A stretch of DNA of 64,000 bases from Ptychodera flava (taxonomy: Eukaryota; Hemichordata; Enteropneusta; Ptychoderidae). Location of the stretch: contig NC_091938.1 in NCBI RefSeq assembly GCF_041260155.1, forward strand, positions 16,317,219-16,381,218, given 5' to 3'. Below the pieces are notes generated by a model. The model saw only the letters and a list, made by a program, of their open reading frames with translations, searched no databases and was not told the DNA's origin. A program made the position numbers and the translations under genes. Positions 39,242 to 48,554 of this stretch are shown here, one piece after another (the first letter of the stretch is position 1; the number at the start of each line of letters is the position of its first letter).

Positions 39242-40668
39242 ACACATATTTAATGTTTTAGATTTCTCACATTTGTTATGACCCTTAACATTACAGACTT
39301 GATGACATAACTAGCTGCTGGACCTGTTTACTGGCGCATTGATTTAAAGACAAAGATCTTTTTATTTTGTAATAATGACGTGTGATTTCGTAAAACATAG
39401 TCTATTAGCCTGGAAATGTGATTTTTGCGAATATTGCTTACCCCACTGACAAACAGTGTGGTTTGAAAATGGCTGGAATTCGCTACTTCGGGACTTTGTT
39501 TTCTGTGTGCATTTACTGACAAACTCCAAACTCGCAGCACCTACCCATTCAGTATTTCATGTACAGGTGTACCCAGAGATAGAGTAGTTTCACAATGTGC
39601 CAGTTGTGATCAAGTGCCATTGGCGCTATTTTTTTCCATTTTTGGTCAGGCCATCCTGAAATGAGCTATTAAAGATATCCACCTTCTTCATCAATACATG
39701 TGTCACAAAAGGTTATTCTCTACATAACACAGCAGAGCTCTGTCAACTGTTGAGTCGCTTGTTTTTTCAAAACTGCTTGTCAGACAGCTTTAATATGTGG
39801 TTTACAAGTCCGTAGGATGACCTTAGTGAGATAATTTCATACAGTCAGGAAATACTTAATTTTGTATCCATGTCTATAGTAGCTTCAGGGACTTTGGCCC
39901 TATGTTTTCTGTAATATCACATTAAATACATGGCATATATGAATTTTTAAATGTTCACAAAATTAGATCAATGAATATAAATAGCCCTGCATTTTTTGTT
40001 CGGCTGCCCTTCCCCCTCAAAATATTATTGATTTAGAAAAATGTCTGAATGATATGTTCACTTTGGATACTAGAGCATGGCAAAACGTAAAATAGGCTGT
40101 TTTTGTAAAGAGGGAAGTATCACAGACAGCCTTTATAATTTCTGCATTTTCTGCCATCTTACCCCTGGTACTAGAGTCCCTTCTCAAAAACCAAAACAAT
40201 GGTGTTAATGGACATCGTAAATGATAAAATAAGTCCCAATATTAACCCATGACTATCGATAAGCAAAAAATACTGTATAGGTATTGGTTAATCTTTATGA
40301 TATCAAATTAATATTTATGAAGTGGATATGGTATGTTCTTTAGTGTGTAATATGAATAAAAATTATATTTCAGTAACAGTATTTCTGGTGTTGAGGTCCG
40401 TTTCTGACATGAAATTGTTGTATTTGTGTGGTCGTTTCTTCATCTAATCCTCAGGACTCCATTCTGGCTTTTTCAAGACTTTTTTACACAGAGTGTGGTA
40501 AGCTGGTAGGAGATCTGCAAAATAGGTGAATGAAAAACACAAGAATGATTCTCTTACAAACCTTCATATGAAAATTAGCAGTGGCCAAGAGTGATTCTTA
40601 GGGGTAATCTGAATCTGAAAATTGCCAATATGACAATAGCAGAGACATTGCAATAACATACATTGTCA

Positions 40669-40905
40669 TTAACCCTGTCAGTGCTGTAATTTTTCCCACA
40701 AAAATTTAGTGCAACATTTTACCCGTTTTACCAGATTTTGGTGTAATTTTTGACAATTTTGGACCAAATGGACATAATTTTTCATTTGGTACAGTTTTTA
40801 ATCAAAATTGTTGGGAACATCTGAAAAAAAATCGCATTTGAAAAAAATGATCAGTGTTATTCTTATACAGGCTACAAAAATTGTCTTTGGCACTTAAAGG
40901 GTTAA
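40669..40905 (+). mobile_element. TTAA-flanked MITE family B, copy 2
   Basis: TTAACCCTGTCAGTGC at the left, CACTTAAAGGGTTAA at the right, with the same TTTTGGACCAAATGGACAT core. It lies between the LINE block and the ATP-grasp gene. Confidence 0.75.
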
Positions 40906-41473
40906 AGCCATAGGAACTACATGTAGTTGCCTCATGTGGGCACTGGGAATTGATTGCAGTGAGTAGGTTACAGTATAAAAATGTCACACACATCACTTTT
41001 TGTATATTCAATGAATTCACTTCAAATCTGTTGTACAAAGAATATCAACTAAACCCTGACTATTGCCTTAATTATGCTGGTGTAATATTTTCAAATAAAC
41101 ATGGTTGCTGTGACATAGAGACAAGTCTTGTTCTCCTGGTGTTTCTGAAAGTAAATACACGCTGTATATATAAATATATGCTGTCATAATTTGCAGAAGA
41201 TGAATAGTGACTCAAGAAGCTGATCTAAAACACCATGCAGTACTGATACTTGCATCATAGGAAGATTTGGGCTGTTTTGATACCTACCGAGATCTACACC
41301 GAGATTGAAAGATACCATTTTTTGTCAAGACTCCCTACCATATTCAAGAGAGTGGGGGGTTTCACGATAGAGATTTTTGACTTTTGGTAAAATGGGGATG
41401 ATCAAGATCACATCATTGTCACCTTAAATAAACTTGTTTTAAAAATGTAGGCAGCTTAATTTCAGACTTTGTC

Positions 41474-42721
41474 TTATCTACTAGTAAGCTTCTGGTTACC
41501 TTCACGTCTTGGTGCTGCAAAATCTGCCACTGCTAGAGGACTACCTGAATCGCCGTATGGTAATGGCACTTCCTCATCCGGCGAGAAAAACGGAGTGAAA
41601 AGATCTTTTGTGCTCGGATCGTTCAGCTCCAGGAGGTCACTCAGTCTGGTTGGCTTCTTGTTAAATGACACGATCAACGAATTCAGACCGTACTGGACCT
41701 GAATGGGTCTACGGATCGGTTTGTTCTGTGCAAAGTCTAACAATGCCTGGACAGGGTTGCCATTTGTGTAGCACTTGTTGTAAAGGTTAATCAGGGGAGA
41801 AAACATTCGAGGGTTGACTTCCATAAGCTTGCAGTCTCCATTTTTTTGTATCAAAAACTCGATGGATAGGAAATCATTGTTATAACCATATCCCATCATC
41901 CTTGTGGCAATATCTCGGTATCTCCTCTGGACGTTTTCCAGTACATCTTTGTCCAAATTACTCGGAAGAAGGAAGGCTTTGTTACATGAAGGTTTGCTTT
42001 TCCAGTAAAGTAGGTCGTGCGCCGGCCACTGGATAATCTGGTTATTCGCAATGAACCCATCAATGGCAACAGTAGCACTTGCATCAACATGCTCTTCCAG
42101 GATGATACCGTTCTTGAAAGCCTCGGAGTATTTGTCATGGCTTATCCTGCCTCTCAGAAACTCACCAAGCCCAGACGCTGGGAACTTCTTGTAGATGTTC
42201 ATTTGTTTTACCATACCTTGGAGACAGGTTACCTTGGCAACACCGAATGATGCTGTTCCGACGCATGGCTTGATGATTGCAGGACAACCGACGTACTCAA
42301 GAGCCTCTTTGAGATTCTCTGAAGTGAAGTTTTCAGGATCTAGGTGAGTATATTTCACTGGACTTGGATCTGTGTCTGTGTATTTCCTGGTAAGGTATTT
42401 ATCGTAACACAGTAACGTGGACTCCAAAGTCGGACCGGGGATGTGTGGAAATTTGTCACGTAGAGCAGCCTTGACGACTGATGTGTCGTCTCTGCCTGAC
42501 AGAATAAAATCAATGCTGTGCTTCTCAATCATATCTTCGCAGTGTTTCATGAACGCTGTGAAACAGAATCCCCTGTTACCCATGGTGCCTTGCTCACCGG
42601 TGGGACTGTTGGCCTCAATGAGCTTCACCTCATCTGGGACGGATAATTTCTCAAGCTGCAAGTTTAACTTGTCTTTCCATGTGGGCAACAGAGCAAGGAC
42701 CCTGATGCCAGGACTTTGCTG
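41474..42721 (-). CDS. ATP-grasp domain enzyme, 3' exon (5' end not found)
   Basis: One long open exon encodes 415 residues ending GNQKLTSR. It shows a pre-ATP-grasp strand (IRVLALLPTW), an ATP-binding lysine and loop (AIIKPCVGTASFGVAKV), an EEHVD strand (IILEEHVDAS) and the metal-binding FLSIEFLIQKNGDCKLMEVNPR segment with the usual E and N. ATP-grasp enzymes join a carboxylate to an amine or thiol through an acyl-phosphate; carnosine synthase and bacterial amino-acid ligases share this layout. The substrate cannot be told from sequence. A TTTTCAG acceptor precedes the exon at 42722-42728 and no in-frame ATG lies near the N-terminal strand, so a short upstream coding exon carrying the start is expected. 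I could not place it between 42.8 and 44.4 kb. The intron-poor body could reflect retrocopying or transfer, but nothing else supports that. Confidence 0.85.
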   Translation of the reverse strand, partial: QQSPGIRVLALLPTWKDKLNLQLEKLSVPDEVKLIEANSPTGEQGTMGNRGFCFTAFMKHCEDMIEKHSIDFILSGRDDTSVVKAALRDKFPHIPGPTLESTLLCYDKYLTRKYTDTDPSPVKYTHLDPENFTSENLKEALEYVGCPAIIKPCVGTASFGVAKVTCLQGMVKQMNIYKKFPASGLGEFLRGRISHDKYSEAFKNGIILEEHVDASATVAIDGFIANNQIIQWPAHDLLYWKSKPSCNKAFLLPSNLDKDVLENVQRRYRDIATRMMGYGYNNDFLSIEFLIQKNGDCKLMEVNPRMFSPLINLYNKCYTNGNPVQALLDFAQNKPIRRPIQVQYGLNSLIVSFNKKPTRLSDLLELNDPSTKDLFTPFFSPDEEVPLPYGDSGSPLAVADFAAPRREGNQKLTSR

Positions 42722-43203
42722 CTGAAAATGGCGGAAAAAAGTTTGTGTAAGATTTGTGAGTTATATTTAGAACCAAGGTTGCCACTCTCAATCAATTAAT
42801 TTAGAAAGAATCCGTGACCTTCGTATCCACAGTACAGACGCGCTGAACAGTTATGAAGCAAACGTTTCAGTAAATATGTAAGTTTTGAGGTCCTTTCTGA
42901 AACTAGTGGCTGAGGATTTGTCCGAGTTCATGAGGAAGTTTTTACCAACTAAGGGGCGAACCATTTTATATGGGAGGGGTGTCCCACTTTACATTAGGAG
43001 TGGTGAAGAGTTGTGGAGAAAATTGGTCCAAAAGCATTTTTTCACACTGCCGATGGAAATTTTTCCTCAATTTTTATTTTGAAACATTTTTGTCAAGTTG
43101 AAGCAAAACACATTTTCTTTTGCAAAACCATTCAAACATTTACAATAATGGTACTGTTTAGTTCCTGGATATTTAATTACTGCTTTAGTTCTTTCCACCC
43201 AAT

Positions 43204-43275
43204 TTCCCTTTGTTGGGGCCAACTTTACCATAGAAAACAATGGTTTTGGATTAAACCATGGTGGAAAAGGGTTAA
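43204..43275. mobile_element. TTAA-flanked MITE family C copy
   Basis: It shares the core ACCATAGAAAACAATGG and the end AAAGGGTTAA with the 92-bp element at 57489. The left end is eroded. Confidence 0.65.
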
Positions 43276-44457
43276 ATATGCTTGAAAATGTATATTTACA
43301 AGTTACAACCTGAAGTTAAAAATTCAAAAATACTGGTGATGAAAAAAAATCGCTTTTTCATGTATTTAATTTTGTAAAGACTAAGACATATGCCAAAAAT
43401 CTGAATGGCGATTACTGGTCTGTGCACTGCTGTGTGAGCTGCTACCTTTTTGAGAAGTTGAAAAACACCGCTGTGAATAACTGAGGTATGCATTACATAT
43501 TTGATGTATTCATGTTGTTCAGCTGAGTACTTGCTTAATTTTGCAATGAAATCAATTCTAGAGCAAATGTTGAACTTTAACATGTCTGCAATTTCGAATT
43601 CCTGTACCCCTAAATCAAATGGTTCGCCCCTAAGTCCGGGTCAGCTTAAATTCGGTACATGTGTACCCAGAAAAGTTTCGACTACACGGCACAAAGTGTA
43701 CAATTTCAACCCCTACAAAGTGTTGTCAATGGCAAGGTGAGGGTACAAAGTCTACGTTTCTTGCAAAATACTGATATTCAACTGTAATTCCCCCAAAACG
43801 ATGGTTCAAAAATGTACATCGCGGAAAAACAGGCCAACCCGATCGTGGTATGTGTGTATTCTTCCAGTGAGAGTGCCCTTGAGTGGCGGACCAATATCTA
43901 GCTCGTAGGATCACTCCTGGCAGCTAACATTCATTCTCGCTTTACAGCAAACGCTCGATCTGGTTGGTTCCCAGGTACTCCGGAAACCAACTTATTGGCC
44001 GATAGAAAAAATATTTATGTAATCCACATTGAAAATTGAAAAATGACAGTCGATTGCGGCTAGACATGACTATCGCATTCAAAAAGAGACAGATTATAAT
44101 AGAATTAATATTGAAAAAGTTCTAACATATATGATGACATGACGTGACCTAACCTGTGCTCCTGCGGTTGACCATCTGGAACAGCTGCGACCGAAGGTTT
44201 TAAAGAATGACAGATAGTATGAAGCATTCTGCAGCGTTTTCATGGCTAATATTGGGAAAGGAAATATGCGTATACATTAAATTACTGTCCAAAAAGTTTC
44301 TGGTGTTCTGAAAGCTATCAGAATGGCCATCTAACAGTGTGGATAGCGTTGCTCCGATTTACGGTAACAATTTTAACATGGCTTGGCGTTGCACAGTAAA
44401 TGATTTACTACTCCTCTCGGCGTCTAGCGCCACCAACGGTTGTGACCTAATTTTCAA
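43276..44457. other. Intergenic, may hold the ATP-grasp 5' exon
   Basis: No coding exon was recognised, but the missing start of the ATP-grasp gene should lie upstream of 42721, here or in 42.8-43.2 kb. Confidence 0.4.
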
Positions 44458-45547
44458 GCTCATCAAGCAGTGACCGATGCTGAAGTTAGACTCGGTTTCG
44501 GATTCGGTTTCGGATTCAGTTTCGGATTCGGTTTCGGATTCGAGTGACTGAAAGTAATTTTATATTTTCAGCCGATTTAGTTATAATGTGGAAAACTTTA
44601 TTTTCACTTGGAATTTATTTTCATCACTTTCGCCGCACCTGTTTTTCTGCTACAATAAAATCCAATCAGACTAGACAAAGTGAAAATAAGACAGTAAAAC
44701 AGCTAATTTAAATAAATTCCAGTGAAAATAAAATAGTTTTCAGTACTTTCGTATGAAAAGATAAATAATTGTCGTCAAGAACAAGTTTTTACTGGATTAC
44801 CTACCGGCATATGTAGTATATATTTTAAAGCATAAATTGTGTGCATATGTTCACAATTAAAATGGTTAAAAAAAATAGAAATTACAGAAAACTTTGGAGC
44901 ACTTTAATTCGAAATTGAAAGGAAGTGTCGAGCAAGGACAACGACATTTTCAAAAACATTTATACTTTAATTTGTTTATATGTCACAATGTGTGTCACAT
45001 GGTATAATGCTAATGGGCTGTATTACTTTGCTGTTTTGGTTGATGTTGTTCTGCATAGATTTTACTTGGAATGTACCATACCAAACCTGGACTTAATTAT
45101 CAGTTAATATGTTGTATAACAAAGATTGCATTGAATGCATTTCTTTGTATTGTGGAAAGTACTGTTAGCTTGAATAGTCCAAACTGCATAATGCCCATAA
45201 TTACTCAAAAGTTGTAACTTTTGATTAATTTTTCAGCAGTTTTGTCTAGTGTTTTTATGCACTATAGTTTCTTGCTCTACTGCCTAAAGTGTTTTGTTTT
45301 TTAAAGTGTATAAATCATTATTATGCGCGAAACATTTATGTCATGAAATACATGCTACATATGCAGTAAGGTGATCTAGTTAAAATAGTTCCTTGCATAT
45401 CAGTATTTGTCACGTCCTTCGAAAAAATAATAACATAAGCTGGAAATATAAAACTACGCTCAGTTATTCGAATCCGAAACCGAATCCGAAACCGAATCCG
45501 AAACCGAATCCGAAACTGAGTCCAACTTCAGCATCGTGCTCATCAAG
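44458..45547. mobile_element. Element with minisatellite terminal inverted repeats
   Basis: A 10-bp direct repeat GCTCATCAAG at 44458-44467 and 45538-45547 flanks ~1070 bp. The ends are inverted: GATGCTGAAGTTAGACTC then tandem GGTTTCGGATTC units (about 44490-44543), and the reverse at about 45468-45534. The interior is AT-rich with a second small inverted repeat (44589-44616 against 44707-44737) and no significant ORF. It looks like a non-autonomous DNA transposon; the superfamily is unclear. Confidence 0.75.
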
Positions 45548-45733
45548 TGACAGTTTCGCTCTTCTCTTTCAACTCACTTCCCTTGATGTTTCATGGGAAG
45601 ACCATAATTGAATATTTATAAGTGCATATTTCACATTAGGGCGACATTTTTTATTTTTGTGTTTCTCATCTCCCGACCGACCGTAAATTTCAGCTCCGAC
45701 ATGAAAATAAAAAAACATTTTTTATTTGCGCCG

Positions 45734-46264
45734 TATGGAAGACCGGTCACGACATGCGACATGCGAGTTTTTTTTTTTTTAAACTGCGACCTGGGAGTTC
45801 TAAAACTGCGACATGCGAGTTCTTAAACTGCGACATGCGAGTTGCAAAACTAACATGGCGTTTGCATACATGTCAGGTAGAGACGAGCTTATTTCTGCAT
45901 ACTTCTACAATGGATACACCCTGGGAGAAATAACGGCCACGTTAGGACTCCGACATGTATGGAAGTCCGGTCACGACCTGCTACATACGACCTGCGTCTT
46001 TAACTGTGATCTGCGACCTAACCCTAACCCTAACCCCTAACCCCTAACGTTAACTAACCCTAAGTTAAGCCGTTACAATTTTTCTTTCCCTTGGCCTAAC
46101 CTCCAGGGTTGAGAGCGAAGTAAGGCTTTTTACGAGAGAAAACCTAAGCCCTAACCTAACCCTAACCCCTACCCTAACCCTAACCCTTACCCCTAACCCT
46201 AACCCTAACCGCGGATCGCAGTTTTAAAAACTCGCATGTCGCATGTCGTGACCGGTCTTCCATA
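45734..46264. mobile_element. Inverted-repeat element containing telomere-like repeats
   Basis: TATGGAAGACCGGTCACGAC at 45734 and its complement ending at 46264 are inverted ends of about 50 bp, followed inside by repeats of GCGACATGCGAGTT. A third partial copy of the end lies at 45957-46020 in direct orientation. The interior holds two CCCTAA-rich tracts. No ORF. Confidence 0.75.
46017..46210. repeat. Interstitial telomere-type repeats
   Basis: Imperfect CCCTAA/CCCCTAA arrays occupy 46017-46060 and 46141-46210, the animal TTAGGG motif. They sit inside the inverted-repeat element and are flanked by ordinary sequence, so this is not a chromosome end. Confidence 0.85.
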
Positions 46265-46526
46265 GCGCCGCCTCTGAGGCGATCATCTTAGCAACAGCGA
46301 CTCAGACTGAGAGGACAGAGACCACAGAACACTGAACTGAAAGACAAGAAATTGCATTGACTGAATGGACAGAACATTGAACTGAAACAAATACAGTTGG
46401 TTTAATTGTACTTGTCTTTTTTTTTTATTTCGACCGCCCGCCCTGCCCAAGTATTCCTCTTGAGGATGAGAAACAAATTAAATAAAAGGGTCACCCTTAT
46501 AGAGAAAGGCTATTTTCCTCGCACAC

Positions 46527-46680
46527 CAGCCAAATCACTGGCGTTATGTTGACTGGGTAGATTGTAAAAGTGTAGTTTATGCTACGTTCCGACGTTCTAC
46601 AGAACAGAACGTCGGAACGTAGCATAAACTAACACTTTTACAAACTACCCAGTCAACAGAACGCCTGTGAGCCAAATTGG
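46527..46680. repeat. Foldback hairpin
   Basis: Near-perfect arms (TAGTTTATGCTACGTTCC and complement) of about 65 bp surround a loop of a few bases near 46598-46606. No coding content. Confidence 0.8.
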
Positions 46681-46723
46681 AGATACAACTATAGTGACAT
46701 TTTATCTATTCAAAATTATATCA

Positions 46724-46907
46724 AAAGAGATCATAGCTGTGGGTCCATAGCTGTGGTGTTTTCGGACGGGATTTCTTCTTTTTACGGGCTGGTTTTGACA
46801 TTACGTTTGTGGTGGCGGGGTTAAAAACGTAAAGTCAAAACCAGCCCGTAAAAGGCAGAAAGCCCGTCCGAAAACTCCACAGCTATGGACCTGCAGCTAA
46901 AGAGATC
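46724..46907. mobile_element. Foldback element with 9-bp target duplication
   Basis: AAAGAGATC occurs at 46724-46732 and 46899-46907 on either side of a 166-bp inverted repeat whose arms contain GGTCCATAGCTGTGG and TTTTACGGGCTGGTTTTGAC. A 9-bp duplication fits Mutator-like elements. Confidence 0.75.
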
Positions 46908-47257
46908 GAATCCATAAAGAAAAACGGGAACGAAACTCGAGAAAATGCGAAAAAAAATATTCCTTTCTTCCTCTTCTTCGTAATTTAGCCACATTCATCA
47001 AATTGAAATTTTGCTAGTTATGCGCATGCAACCGAACTTCAAAAAGGTGTGGAAAAATAGCTCCAAAGACAGTTCATCCAAAGAAGTTTGAGAATTGGGC
47101 CATGAAAATACTGTAAAGTGTTTCTGCTGTTGAAATGTCTGGGGTTAAATTATTCACCAACGCGCATACACAAATATCAAAATCAAAATATCTTATTGAC
47201 ACCAAAAACAAGTAGAACCAGAGTAGGCCTATGCAATGATATTACGCACAGTTTGAG

Positions 47258-47349
47258 ATAGCTGTGGGTCCATAGCTGTGGTGTTTTCAGACGGGATTCC
47301 TGCCTTTTACGGGCTGGTTTTGACTTTTGCGATTTTAACCCCGCCACCA
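47258..47349 (+). mobile_element. Single-arm copy of the 46.7-kb foldback
   Basis: One arm (ATAGCTGTGGGTCC to about AACCCCGCCACC) is present without its partner. It is a solo arm or a truncated copy. Confidence 0.7.
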
Positions 47350-47762
47350 ATGTAACTTTTGACATCTTTCTGTATGTAAATTGCAAGTTCGTGTTCTACT
47401 CCCTAAAGCATGTTGAGAAACGTAATACTTTAAATTAACACTTTAACACTTTATTGCATAACAACACACTTCGGAAATTGCAGTATAGCAAGAACAGAAC
47501 TAAACATTGCATAAAACATTGTTGTCTATGTCTTTACCTGCAGCTGCTGGGGGAAACATAGTGTTTGTAATATATTTCATGAGAGACAGCGTATCATCTG
47601 AAGTTAAAATGTACAAAAACTTATCTCTTTCATTTAAACTATCAAATATAGGATTATACAACTTCATTGCAGAAAAGAAAACTTCTCTATCACTATTATA
47701 TTTTTGACACTTCATACTATGCGTGTCAACTCAACGTACGTGTATATGCAGTGTCAAATGCT

Positions 47763-47823
47763 TTGTTATTTGTTTACACTTGAATTCTAGTCTGGACTAG
47801 AATTCAAGTATAAACAATAACAA
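47763..47823. repeat. Short palindrome
   Basis: Arms TTGTTATTTGTTTACACTTG and onward to GACTAG, about 29 bp each, with a 2-bp centre. It lies 0.7 kb upstream of the cystatin. Confidence 0.75.
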
Positions 47824-48554
47824 TGCAGTTTAGACTTGTACAGACTGGGATGACATTCAAGCTGAGTAGATTGAATAAAAGAAACTATACCACAGTTTGA
47901 AGTAACCATGCTATTATTAAATGGCATGGTTATTAAATAGGCCTATTAGAAACAAAATAATGTTGACGTTGCAACACCACATATTAAAGATTCCACCATA
48001 TCGTAATAGCGATTGTCTGCAACAAACATGGAACGCCACAATTTCTGAACAACAAAGATGAATAAACATCGTCCTCTCCCATCTTTCCGTTTACTTTGTT
48101 CAGTGAGTTGAGGCTTTACCGTGAAAGAACGAGATGCGCGAGTTTTGGTCGTCGCTGATGACGTAAAAATTAATGTGACGAAGCTTTATTCCAGGTCATG
48201 CGAGGTCATCTAGCATTTAGCATTTAAGAACGATTCGCATTCGGAAGTTTGATTCCTCAGACTATCCCATTCCGTTCTAAAATGCATTCGTTCTCCGGAA
48301 GAGAGAAGACTTACAGTATGTTCATGGAAACGTTTGAAAAATCTGGCCTTTATATCAGAAGCGAACCCCTCCTAGACTTTTTCCCCAGCGAAGAATATTT
48401 TGTTAGCTTCATTCCGGTGTGTTGATGTCTGAATCCACGGCCGTTTTGAATAATACCATAACTCCACATATCACGAGCTGGACACTTCGCTACTGGTCAC
48501 AATAACAACCGCAGCCTGACAGCATCACCATCAACAGCTACGTGACGGCCAAAC

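Noticed and set aside
42017-42725. Plus-strand ORFs of 77 and 102 aa
   Set aside because: They are antisense to the ATP-grasp exon, which carries recognisable motifs.
44490-45534. Possible CRISPR-like array
   Set aside because: The 12-bp units are directly tandem with no spacers, and the context is an animal genome.
46017-46210. Possible chromosome end
   Set aside because: Telomere-like repeats are imperfect, occur in two short tracts, and are followed by another 17 kb containing ordinary genes.
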